Shown: one piece after another, positions 20,902 to 30,563 of the stretch
Numbering within the stretch: the first letter of the stretch is position 1
Layout: every line of letters begins with the position of its first letter
Assembly (NCBI GenBank): GCA_020056715.1
Contig: JAGVHG010000056.1
Span: 1 to 33,151 of the forward strand
Direction: 5' to 3'
From: Phycisphaerae bacterium
GTDB lineage: Bacteria > Planctomycetota > Phycisphaerae > UBA1845
Length of the DNA: 33,151 bases
The notes under the pieces: generated by a model
What the model was told of the DNA's origin: nothing
The model's database searches: none
The model's input: the letters and a program-made list of their open reading frames with translations, nothing else
Made by a program: the position numbers and the translations under genes

Positions 20902-22191
20902 ATGCGCACGAATGAACTCATATTTGCGGTCACGGATGTTGAAACTACAGGACTGCACCCGGAATGGAACGACCGAATTGTCGAAATTGCCATCGTCCGC
21001 GTCGATAGCGCGGGGAAGATTTTGGATGAGTACGCCACCCTAGTGAACCCTAGTCGCGACCTTGGTCCAATCGAAATCCACGGCGTTACTGCTTCAATGG
21101 CGAAACACGCCCCACCGTTCCTTGAGGTTGCTGGCGACATCGCTTCGCGGCTTGCCGATGCGCTATTCGTGGGGCACAACGCCCTCTTTGATTTGAGGTT
21201 CTTGAGGGCCGAGTACCGCCGAGCAGGGTACCCCATGCCCGACATACCGTACGTCTGCACAATGTTACTCGCGCCGCGAACCTACCCAACCATGCCTGGT
21301 AGATCGCTGGAGAAAGTATGTTCGCATCTTCACATTCGACGCGCGCCCGATCACACGGCCCACGGCGATGCCTTGGCAACGGCAGATGTGTTAGGGAAGT
21401 GCATATGGAAGTTGGTCCAATCCGGCTGTGCATTGGCCGAGCATCTCGGAATGCGTGGCGGAATGGAAGCGAGCGTATCGTGGGAAACTCCGCCACCGAG
21501 TGGCAAAATATGTACCCGAAGCACAGCACAACATGTGATTGAGGAGCAACGATCCTTAATCTCTCGACTCGTTCAGCGTCTTCCCTCTGCCCGCGACGTG
21601 ACAACTGAAGTCGGCGAGTATTTAGGCATCCTAGATCGTGTTCTGGAAGACCGATCCGTTACGGCGGACGAAGCGGAATTGCTGATCTCATACGCAGAAG
21701 AGCTTGGTTTGGTCCAAGAACAGGTCCTTGCGGCGCATCGGCGCTACGTTCGAGATTTGTTGTTGACCGCGGTGTCCGATGGTGTTCTCTCCGAGCTCGA
21801 GCGCGAGGATGCAGAACGCGTAAGGTCTCTCTTGGGAATCTCGGAGGAAGATTATTCGCGAATCCGCCTTGAGCTCCTGCGCGATTACCAGCCGAGAACC
21901 GAGGCATCTGCCCACACTTCCGAACCGGATGATATTACGGGCAAACGTGTATGTTTCACCGGAATAATGACTTCGACGATTGATGGCGTGCCGATCTCCC
22001 GCGAACTTGCGGAACGCTTCGCATCCGAGCGCGGGATGGTTGTTGAAAAGAATGTTACAAAGCGTCTTGACTATTTGGTTGTGTCAGACCCAGAGTCCAT
22101 ATCAACGAAAGCAAGGAAGGCCCGGCAGTACGGCATTCGTATCCTTGCTGAGCCGGTGTTCTGGATGTTTCTGAAAGTTACCACAGACTGA
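20902..22191 (+). CDS. DnaQ-like 3'-5' exonuclease with TerB-like and BRCT domains
   Basis: A 429-residue three-domain protein. Residues 5-170 are a DEDDh exonuclease: D12 and E14 in VTDVETTG, D98 in GHNALFDLRF, H151 and D156 in DHTAHGDALATAD. Residues about 225-325 (LGILDRVLEDRSVTADEAEL then LTAVSDGVLSELEREDAERV) look like a TerB-type helical domain with two acidic turns. Residues about 345-428 are a BRCT domain starting ITGKRVCFTGIM. The mix suggests an exonuclease recruited to DNA breaks or forks by its BRCT domain. It is the third gene of the dipeptidase operon (24-base gap, AGGAG upstream) and is convergent with the ligase gene, itself BRCT-tailed. Confidence 0.88.
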   Translation: MRTNELIFAVTDVETTGLHPEWNDRIVEIAIVRVDSAGKILDEYATLVNPSRDLGPIEIHGVTASMAKHAPPFLEVAGDIASRLADALFVGHNALFDLRFLRAEYRRAGYPMPDIPYVCTMLLAPRTYPTMPGRSLEKVCSHLHIRRAPDHTAHGDALATADVLGKCIWKLVQSGCALAEHLGMRGGMEASVSWETPPPSGKICTRSTAQHVIEEQRSLISRLVQRLPSARDVTTEVGEYLGILDRVLEDRSVTADEAELLISYAEELGLVQEQVLAAHRRYVRDLLLTAVSDGVLSELEREDAERVRSLLGISEEDYSRIRLELLRDYQPRTEASAHTSEPDDITGKRVCFTGIMTSTIDGVPISRELAERFASERGMVVEKNVTKRLDYLVVSDPESISTKARKARQYGIRILAEPVFWMFLKVTTD

Positions 22192-22325
22192 CCGTCTTTA
22201 TCAATAAAGTGGGCACCTCTGAAAGCGTCCTGTAAGACACCGTGACCAAGTTGCAGATGACATCAACGTGGCGCCAATCCGGATTGGAGATTTGTAAAAC
22301 CAAATCGATGATTGACCATCCAGCG

Positions 22326-24785
<2,460 letters not shown>

Positions 24786-24823
24786 TTAACACTTGCGCCG
24801 CGACTTACTTCCTTTTCCCAAAC

Positions 24824-25153
24824 CTACAGGAACTCGATGCGGCCGACCATTTCGTCTACCGTCCGATACCGCCAGAGCGTGACTAGTGCCATCGTCACGC
24901 GCCCAATGGAGAAGCGTCGCACGGGGCAGAAGACGATCCCGCAGTGGCCCACGCCTTCCTTTGCGAGTCGCAGGAAGTCAGAATCGTGTGTCACGACAAC
25001 TCGCCCTTGGGCATGCGCGAACGCAACTTGTTCGCGATCGGAAGCGCCGTTCAATCCCGCTTCGGTCGAGGTCATGACATCGATTCCGCGCCGCCGCAAG
25101 GCCTACCCCAAAGCGGGATCAACATTCTCATCCAGATGGAAGCGGATTGTCAT
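24824..25153 (-). pseudogene. DUF5615 PIN-like toxin gene interrupted by an amber stop
   Basis: From ATG 25153 the frame reads MTIRFHLDENVDPALG, then TAG at 25105-25103, then ALRRRGIDVMTSTEAGLNGA and on through VVVTHDSDFLRLA to a stop at 24824. Without the stop it would be a complete DUF5615-family PIN-like protein of about 109 residues. The first acidic motif (LDEN) lies before the TAG and the second (THDSD) after it, so neither fragment should be active. The start overlaps the end of the DUF433 gene by 26 bases, the usual arrangement for this toxin-antitoxin pair. A sequencing error or stop suppression are the alternatives. Confidence 0.75.
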
Positions 25154-25445
25154 CAGCGTCCCTGCCGGAACCTGTCAGGTATTCGGCCTTGAAGCGATCG
25201 ACGAACTCGTCGTCCTCGCGCATCTGGCGGTCGATTTCCGCCCGGTTGTCGTGGTAGTAGGCCAAGGCAGCGTGCACGTCCGCAAGAGTGACGTGCGGGT
25301 ACATGTTCGAAATGTCATCCGGAGAGCGACCAAGCTCGGTCCAAGCCACGATATCCTGAATTCGGATCCGCGTGCCCGCTAGGCAGGGTTTCCCGCCGGC
25401 AATGTCCGGACTCACTTCAATATGAGGAGCAGGGGTTTTTCGCAT
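25128..25445 (-). CDS. DUF433-family antitoxin
   Basis: A 105-residue protein with the family pattern PHIEVSPDIAGGKPCLAGTR, then IRIQDIVAWTELGRSPDDIS and YPHVTLADVHAALAYYHDNR, a helix-turn-helix-type fold found next to DUF5615 toxins. ATG 25445 is chosen because the family core begins soon after and a TATAAT lies seven bases upstream, suggesting a near-leaderless mRNA; the frame is open upstream to 25487, but that would start before the promoter. The C-terminal acidic part (MREDDEFVDRFKAEYL) probably binds the toxin. The partner gene downstream carries a stop codon, so this may be an orphan antitoxin now. Confidence 0.85.
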   Translation of the reverse strand: MRKTPAPHIEVSPDIAGGKPCLAGTRIRIQDIVAWTELGRSPDDISNMYPHVTLADVHAALAYYHDNRAEIDRQMREDDEFVDRFKAEYLTGSGRDADDNPLPSG

Positions 25446-25452
25446 GTGCAAC

Positions 25453-25458
25453 ATTATA
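25453..25458 (-). promoter_or_regulatory. -10 box giving a near-leaderless DUF433 transcript
   Basis: A perfect TATAAT on the minus strand (25458-25453) ends seven bases before the ATG at 25445, so transcription would begin at or next to the start codon. No Shine-Dalgarno is present. The -35 region is poor (CTGGCG at 18 bases). Confidence 0.45.
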
Positions 25459-25506
25459 GTCGTGCAATCGGCGATCGCCAGATTCACGAAACATCGGTTC
25501 GGATGT

Positions 25507-26286
25507 CTACAGCCCCACTATATTGTAGCCCGCATCCACGAAGATCGTCTCGCCGGTCACGCCGGTGGAGAGATCGCTCGCCAGATAGACGGCCGTCTTA
25601 CCCACCTCGACTGCATCGATGTTGCGGCGCAGCGGGGCCTTTTTTTCGACCCACTCAAAAATTTCATCGATACCGCCGACAGCCATCGATGAGAGCGTCT
25701 TGATCGGACCGGCGCTGATCGCGTTCACGCGGATTCCGAACTCGCCGAGTTCCAAGGCCAGATATCGCGTACACGCCTCGAGCGCGGCCTTGGCCACGCC
25801 CATCACGTTGTAACCGGGAACAGCCTTGTCGCTGCCGTAATAGGTCATGGCCAGGATCGACCCGCCCTTGGGCATCAATGCCTTCGATCGCCGGGCAGTC
25901 GCCACCAACGAGTACGCAGATATGTCCAGCGCCTGTGCGAACACTTCACGCGGAGTCTCGGCGAACTTGCCGGGTTTGAGGTACATTCGATCAGCGAAGG
26001 CCAGCGAGTGGACAACAAAGTCGATCGTATCAAATCGCTCGCGCGTCGCGGCGAACGTCGCGTCGAGGTCAGCGTCCTTGGACACATCGCAGGGCATCAG
26101 CCAACCGTTCGTAACCCCGATCTCCTCTAGGGCCTTCTGCACACGCCTCTCGTTCTTTTCCCCTGGTAGATAGGGAAACCCACAGTTCGCTCCTTCGCCC
26201 ACGAAACATTTGGCGATGTGACAAGCGATACTTCGATCGTTGGCAATCCCGAAGACCAGTCCCTTACGACCGTCGAGTAGCTTCAT
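25507..26286 (-). CDS. fabI: Enoyl-[acyl-carrier-protein] reductase, FabI type
   Basis: FabI reduces trans-2-enoyl-ACP, the last step of each fatty-acid elongation cycle. The 259-residue protein has the FabI version of the Rossmann nucleotide site (GLVFGIANDRSIACHIAK), the catalytic Y159-x6-K166 in GYNVMGVAKAALE with the additional tyrosine at 149, and the substrate-loop and C-terminal signatures (RVNAISAGPIKTLSS, TGVTGETIFVDAGYNIVG). These separate it from FabL, FabV and FabG. The ATG at 26286 overlaps a small upstream ORF by 23 bases and is preceded by a purine-rich AAAGAAGG very close to the start. It probably belongs to a minus-strand operon with uppS and possibly purA. Confidence 0.95.
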   Translation of the reverse strand: MKLLDGRKGLVFGIANDRSIACHIAKCFVGEGANCGFPYLPGEKNERRVQKALEEIGVTNGWLMPCDVSKDADLDATFAATRERFDTIDFVVHSLAFADRMYLKPGKFAETPREVFAQALDISAYSLVATARRSKALMPKGGSILAMTYYGSDKAVPGYNVMGVAKAALEACTRYLALELGEFGIRVNAISAGPIKTLSSMAVGGIDEIFEWVEKKAPLRRNIDAVEVGKTAVYLASDLSTGVTGETIFVDAGYNIVGL

Positions 26287-26425
26287 AACCTTCTTTCTGC
26301 CACGCTTTCCGGTTCAGGATGGCGTATTGTCGTCGATTGCCTTCGTTCTGCAAGTGCTGCAACGCCCGCGTGCGATCAGTACCTGGAACGCAAGCGATCG
26401 GTTGTTGCGGGAGAGGCTCATACAT
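26264..26425 (-). CDS. 53-residue ORF bridging uppS and fabI
   Basis: The ATG at 26425 overlaps the last codons of uppS and the TAA lies 23 bases into fabI, so the ORF fills the gap between the two genes exactly. It reads MYEPLPQQPIACVPGTDRTR, then ALQHLQNEGNRRQYAILNRK and a basic end. A Pro-rich head followed by a basic helix is plausible for a real small protein, and overlaps at both ends suggest translational coupling through the operon. I know no homologue; it could also be a chance frame. Confidence 0.4.
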   Translation of the reverse strand: MYEPLPQQPIACVPGTDRTRALQHLQNEGNRRQYAILNRKAWQKEGYEATRRS

Positions 26426-27170
26426 CTCCAAACCGTCGTTCACGGGTCGCGAAATCCTTGATGGCCGCATCGAGATCGTAAGGAGTGAACTCCGGCCAGA
26501 GCGTCTCGCAGACGTAGATTTCCGCGTAGCTGATTTGCCAGAGCAAGAAGTTGCTGACGCGACGCTCATTGGCGGTGCGGATCAACAGGTCCGGATCGGG
26601 AAGGCCGGCCGTGTAGAGCGAACCCGAAATCAGCGGTTCGTCGATGTCCTCTGGTTGGACTCGCCCGGCCTGGACATCCCGGGCGATTTTGCGGACGGCA
26701 TCGACGATCTCGTCGCGTGACCCGTAGTTGAGAGCCAAACAGAGCTTCAACCCGGTGTTCTCGCGGCTCATGGCTACCGTTTGGTCCATCTCACTCAGGA
26801 CCGATGCGGGAAGCCCCTCGCGGCGGCCGACATGCATGAACCGCACGTTGTTGCCCATGATGGTGTCGCGTTCGGCGATCAAATAGCGCACGTAGAGGTC
26901 CATGAGAAAATCGACCTCGTCCCTGGGCCGCTTCCAGTTCTCGGTGCTGAAACTGAAGAGCGTAAGCGCCTCGATCCCCAACCGCGCGCAGTGGGTAACG
27001 ATCGTCCGTACGCTCTTCGCCCCCTGCTCGTGTCCGCGGATTCGCGGCAAGTCCTGGCGCTTCGCCCAACGACCGTTGCCGTCCATAATGATGGCGATGT
27101 GCCGCGGAAGCTTTTCTCGCGGTAGGCCGAGGTACGACTGCGGGTCGAGCGGCGGTTTGGGCATGGACAT
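26418..27170 (-). CDS. uppS: Isoprenyl transferase, undecaprenyl diphosphate synthase type
   Basis: A cis-prenyltransferase that makes the C55 carrier lipid for peptidoglycan and other cell-surface polymers. Motifs in order: IAIIMDGNGRWAKR with catalytic Asp at residue 30, TLFSFSTENWKRP, LALNYGSRDEI, and PDPDLLIRTANERRVSNFLL then WQISYAEIY. The usual RTSGE is replaced here by RTANE, retaining the Glu. Length (250) is normal. ATG 27170 and the in-frame ATG two codons on have no clear ribosome binding site. It lies downstream of purA, with heptanucleotide repeats in between, and is followed by fabI, so envelope lipid genes are grouped. Confidence 0.95.
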   Translation of the reverse strand: MSMPKPPLDPQSYLGLPREKLPRHIAIIMDGNGRWAKRQDLPRIRGHEQGAKSVRTIVTHCARLGIEALTLFSFSTENWKRPRDEVDFLMDLYVRYLIAERDTIMGNNVRFMHVGRREGLPASVLSEMDQTVAMSRENTGLKLCLALNYGSRDEIVDAVRKIARDVQAGRVQPEDIDEPLISGSLYTAGLPDPDLLIRTANERRVSNFLLWQISYAEIYVCETLWPEFTPYDLDAAIKDFATRERRFGDV

Positions 27171-27178
27171 TCAAATGT

Positions 27179-27206
27179 CGAATGGCGAATAGCGAATGGT
27201 GAATGA
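27179..27206. repeat. Heptanucleotide tandem repeat between purA and uppS
   Basis: Four consecutive 7-base units: CGAATGG, CGAATAG, CGAATGG, TGAATGA. The array is just upstream of the uppS start, within the transcript if purA and uppS are co-transcribed. A different heptamer array occurs after glnA. Confidence 0.75.
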
Positions 27207-27273
27207 ATGTGTCATGCGCGGGTCATAGGGGCTGCGGTCGCGTCGCACGAGACGAGTTCCTAATCGAAATGCC

Positions 27274-28641
27274 TCACGCAAGAGAACTTTCCGGTACCTG
27301 AACCACGTCGCGCAATTCGCCCCGTACCAGCGTTTGCGAGCGGTCCGGACCTACGCCCACAATCGAGATTGGAACGCCGATGAGAACTTCGATCCGATTA
27401 ACATAATCACGGGTGTTCTTCGGTAAGTCCTCGAATTGGCGAACCGATCGCAACTCCTCCCGCCAACCCGGCAAGAACTCAATGATCGGCTCCGCACGTT
27501 CGATGCGCGACACGCTTGCCGGGAGCGTTCGCAGCGTTTGTCCGTCGCAACGGTACGCGACGCAGACGCCTATCTCCTCCAGCCCGGTCAGCGTATCTAG
27601 GTGCAACAAGGCCAAGTCCGTCGCACCGCTTAGCTGCGCGGTGTAGCGACAGGTCACCGCATCGAACCAACCACATCGTCGCGGGCGCCCCGTAGTGGTT
27701 CCGAACTCCCGGCCCTGACGGCGGATGCGTTCGCCAATCTCGTCTTTCAATTCGGTCACGAACGGCCCCGATCCGACCCGCGTCGAATAGGCCTTGCTGA
27801 CGCCGATCAACCGCGTCACGCATTGCGGGGGAACGCCCGCCCCGGCGCCGATTCCGTGCGGCCCGGTGCTGCTCGAAGTAACGTACGGGTACGTACCGTG
27901 ATCCACATCGAGGAGGATGCCGTTGGCCCCCTCGAACAAGAGCGATTTGCCGCTCTCGATTGCTTCATGCAGGAACCGGGTCGTATCGCAAACATTGGAG
28001 CGCAACCGTTCGGCGGCCTGAGCCAACTTGTCGAGTACCGTTTGCGCGTTCAAGTCGCCGTCTTCACCGTACATCGCGGAGAACGAGGCCTTCTTCGCCT
28101 CCACAATCCGGCGGACGCGAAGTGTCAACTCCTTGTCGTCGAGCAGATCGGCAAACCGCACCGCCGTAGTACGACGCATCTTGTCGGCATAGCAAGGCCC
28201 GATCCCACGCGCGGTGGTTCCGATTTTTCCCTCAGCGCCGGCGGCACGCTCGCTCAGTTGATCTTCGATTTTGTGGTAGTCTAGCACCAGGTGCGCTCGG
28301 TCGCTGATCTTCAGGCGATCGGCCACGTCCACACTGCGCACCGCCAATGCGTCGATCTCCGCGAGTAGAGCAATTGGATCAACGACCACGCCCGGCCCAA
28401 TGACGCCGACCGCGGTCTCGTGCAAAACGCCGGTCGGAAGTAAATGTAAGGCGAAGGTCTCACTGCCCACGCAAACGGTGTGTCCCGCGTTGGCCCCGCC
28501 GTTGAAGCGGACGACGATGTCGAATGCCGGGCAGAGAAGATCAACGACCTTCCCCTTGCCCTCGTCGCCCCAGCCGAAGCCGAATACGCAGGTGTGTTCC
28601 GATCGCTTGCGTGCCATACTGTCCGCCGAGCCTCGCTGCAT
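27274..28641 (-). CDS. purA: Adenylosuccinate synthetase
   Basis: PurA joins IMP and aspartate using GTP, the first committed step to AMP. Signatures in order: FGFGWGDEGKGK with catalytic Asp at residue 26, GGANAGHT with catalytic His 54, GTTARGIGPCYADK, GANGILLDVDHGTYPYVTSS, TTTGRPRRCGWFD, and a C-terminal SIVGVGPDRSQTL. The length (455 from ATG 28641) is slightly above the norm; ATG 28617 would remove eight extra residues, and neither start has a strong ribosome binding site. The gene is divergent from glnA across an AT-rich control region, pairing purine and glutamine synthesis. Confidence 0.96.
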   Translation of the reverse strand: MQRGSADSMARKRSEHTCVFGFGWGDEGKGKVVDLLCPAFDIVVRFNGGANAGHTVCVGSETFALHLLPTGVLHETAVGVIGPGVVVDPIALLAEIDALAVRSVDVADRLKISDRAHLVLDYHKIEDQLSERAAGAEGKIGTTARGIGPCYADKMRRTTAVRFADLLDDKELTLRVRRIVEAKKASFSAMYGEDGDLNAQTVLDKLAQAAERLRSNVCDTTRFLHEAIESGKSLLFEGANGILLDVDHGTYPYVTSSSTGPHGIGAGAGVPPQCVTRLIGVSKAYSTRVGSGPFVTELKDEIGERIRRQGREFGTTTGRPRRCGWFDAVTCRYTAQLSGATDLALLHLDTLTGLEEIGVCVAYRCDGQTLRTLPASVSRIERAEPIIEFLPGWREELRSVRQFEDLPKNTRDYVNRIEVLIGVPISIVGVGPDRSQTLVRGELRDVVQVPESSLA

Positions 28642-28819
28642 CGTCCCCGTGATGAGGGCATAAAAATAGGGCCGCCCGACGGGGGCCCTCCTTGCGTTCT
28701 ACGCCCTTTGTCGTACGCTACCCAAGCCAGTCCATACTGTCAAATCCCACCATCATCACCAACGAATTGTGTTTTGTCATAAATAACAAGATATTAAATA
28801 TATTTCTTATGGATTATAG

Positions 28820-28848
28820 TTGACATGTTGCTTATTATACCATAAAAC
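28820..28848 (+). promoter_or_regulatory. Promoter of glutamine synthetase in an AT-rich island
   Basis: A perfect TTGACA at 28820-28825 is followed after 17 bases by TAAAAC at 28843-28848. The surrounding stretch from about 28770 to 28850 is far more AT-rich than the rest of the window. On the opposite strand it holds two perfect TATAAT boxes (28839-28834 and 28818-28813) that could serve purA. No sigma-54 GG/GC pair was found. Confidence 0.6.
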
Positions 28849-28865
28849 CACGAATCGGTAGAATG

Positions 28866-28891
28866 GTGCCATCCGCCTCTTGGCGGGGCAC
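28866..28891 (+). other. Stem-loop in the glnA leader
   Basis: GTGCC pairs with GGCAC and, inside it, CCGCC with GGCGG around a TCTT loop; a two-base bulge separates the stems. It lies between the promoter and the ribosome binding site, in the predicted 5' leader, and could affect expression or stability. It matches no riboswitch known to me. Confidence 0.5.
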
Positions 28892-28923
28892 GAGTTAACG
28901 GTCCTTCTTTTAGAGGAGCAAGC

Positions 28924-30366
28924 GTGGATACGACTGAGCTGCGGAAGTTCCTGGCGATCCCCTACGACGAGTTGGAGGAGATGAACCTGGAGGCCAAGCG
29001 CCAACGGCTCGAACATGTCGAGCGCGGCACGGTCGAGGAGCAGCGTCGTAAATATCTGACCGACGAGAAGCGGATCAAGGCCGTCACCGTCTGCTTCTGC
29101 GACCTCGAAGGCCGGTTCCACATGCTCGACTATGATAAGAAATTCTTACTTAAGTCGGCTGACAACCTCACCTTCGACGGATCGTCAATCCGCGGCTTCT
29201 CGGAAATCGCCGAATCCGATCTGAAGTTGATACTCGATTGGCCGGCGTTCTATTGGCTGCCTGCGGATGTCTTCGGGCCGGGTAAGGTCATCGTCTTCGG
29301 CGAAGTACATGCCCAGGATGGTTCGCCCTACAAGAGTGATTTTCGGTCGCGGCTTCGGCTGTTCACGGAACAACTCACCCGCGATGAGCGGATGGTGCTG
29401 CACATCGCGCCGGAGATCGAGGGCTTCCTGTTCAAGGAGACCGACGCCGAGCGTAGCTACCACGAGACGGGCAAGTTCGAGTTTATCTCGACCGGCGGAT
29501 ATTACCATTCGCTGCCGCAGGACCCATTGCGTCAATTCATCGACCGCTGCGCCGAGGCCCATCGCTCGATGGGATTGGGCAATGAAAAAGACCATCCGGA
29601 GGTCGCTCCGTCGCAATTCGAAATGAATTTCGGCTATTCCGAGTCGGTGATCACCGCCGATCAAATCCACCTTTACAAGCTGGTGTGCCGCCAGGTGGCA
29701 CGCAGCATGGGGCTTACGGCGTGCTTCCTGCCCAAGCCCGTCGCGGGCGTCAACGGCAGCGGCATGCACTGCAACATGTCGTTGAACCGCAACGGAAAGA
29801 ACCTCTTCTACGACAAGAGCGGGCAGGACGGCGTCTCCGAGTTCGCGTGGAGTTTCATCGACCGGATCCTCAACAACGCGACGGATATTTGCCTGGTGCT
29901 GAATCCGAGCGTGAATGCGTATCGTCGGCTGGACCCCCACTTTGAGGCCCCCAATCAGATCAAGGCCTCCGCCACCAATCGCGCCGCGATGATCCGCATC
30001 CCGCTGGGCAACGAGCGAAGCGCACGGATCGAGTTCCGTTCGGTCTCGCCGGATACAAACCCTTATCTGCTGTTCTACACGTTGCTGCGGACGGGTCTGG
30101 AGGGTGATTTACCCGATTCGGCCGACGCCGAGGGCAAGCGCTATCGCACGCGGTTCCTGCCCGACAATATCCACGACGCCATCCGGCTGTTCAAAGCCAG
30201 TCGGTTGGCGGTGGATATTCTCGGCGAGGACTCGCACGTCAAGTACGTCGAGCAGAAGCAAAAGGCCGCCGACCGCTGCCCCAAGGAAATCGGCACCCGC
30301 GTCAAACCCGGCGAAGTAATGTTCCACCACGAGGTGACGAACCAACTGCTGTGGAGCCAGTTCTGA
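28924..30366 (+). CDS. glnA: Glutamine synthetase, type I-like
   Basis: It makes glutamine from glutamate, ammonia and ATP. The 480-residue protein has the beta-grasp signature FDGSSIRGF (about 85), the E164/E166 metal pair in IAPEIEGFLF, E226 and E233 around HPEVAPSQFEMNFG, the NGSGMHCNMSL ammonium and ATP loop with H282, NRAAMIRIP, and RIEFRSVSPDTNPYLLFY. KPVAGVNGSGMH differs from the usual KPLFGDNGSGMH. An extra N-terminal segment of about 45 residues precedes the usual start. The adenylylation motif NLYDLP of enteric enzymes is absent at the matching place, so control by adenylylation is unlikely. The GTG start at 28924 is preceded by AGAGGAGC. Confidence 0.93.
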   Translation: MDTTELRKFLAIPYDELEEMNLEAKRQRLEHVERGTVEEQRRKYLTDEKRIKAVTVCFCDLEGRFHMLDYDKKFLLKSADNLTFDGSSIRGFSEIAESDLKLILDWPAFYWLPADVFGPGKVIVFGEVHAQDGSPYKSDFRSRLRLFTEQLTRDERMVLHIAPEIEGFLFKETDAERSYHETGKFEFISTGGYYHSLPQDPLRQFIDRCAEAHRSMGLGNEKDHPEVAPSQFEMNFGYSESVITADQIHLYKLVCRQVARSMGLTACFLPKPVAGVNGSGMHCNMSLNRNGKNLFYDKSGQDGVSEFAWSFIDRILNNATDICLVLNPSVNAYRRLDPHFEAPNQIKASATNRAAMIRIPLGNERSARIEFRSVSPDTNPYLLFYTLLRTGLEGDLPDSADAEGKRYRTRFLPDNIHDAIRLFKASRLAVDILGEDSHVKYVEQKQKAADRCPKEIGTRVKPGEVMFHHEVTNQLLWSQF

Positions 30367-30372
30367 CGGCAG

Positions 30373-30407
30373 TTACGAATTACGAGTTGTGAGTTACGAG
30401 TTACGAA
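30373..30407. repeat. Heptanucleotide tandem repeat downstream of glnA
   Basis: Five consecutive 7-base units: TTACGAA, TTACGAG, TTGTGAG, TTACGAG, TTACGAA. The order is symmetric around the variant central unit. It lies seven bases after the glnA stop. Confidence 0.8.
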
Positions 30408-30513
30408 TTGCGCCCCGAGCCGCGAGCGGATGAGGATTGTGTACCACGGCCATGTCAGCGGCGGCGTTTGCATTGCTCGCGGCGCCCCAGCACGTAAGTC
30501 ACCCGAGTTGTAC

Positions 30514-30549
30514 CCCTCACCTTGCCCTCTCCCCTCGAGGGGAGAGGGC
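30514..30549. repeat. 26-bp perfect palindrome between convergent genes
   Basis: GCCCTCTCCCCTC followed by its exact reverse complement (30524-30549), preceded by CCCCTCACCTT. It is the same repeat family as the copy inside the SNF2 gene at 8472-8504. It lies between the convergent glnA and secreted-protein genes and could also act as a strong stem for transcription termination. The rest of the gap, 30408-30513, shows nothing else. Confidence 0.8.
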
Positions 30550-30563
30550 TGCTCCCACACAGC

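Noticed and set aside
28840-28923. Sigma-54 promoter for glnA
   Set aside because: No TGGCAC-N5-TTGC-type element with correct spacing; a sigma-70-type TTGACA is present instead.
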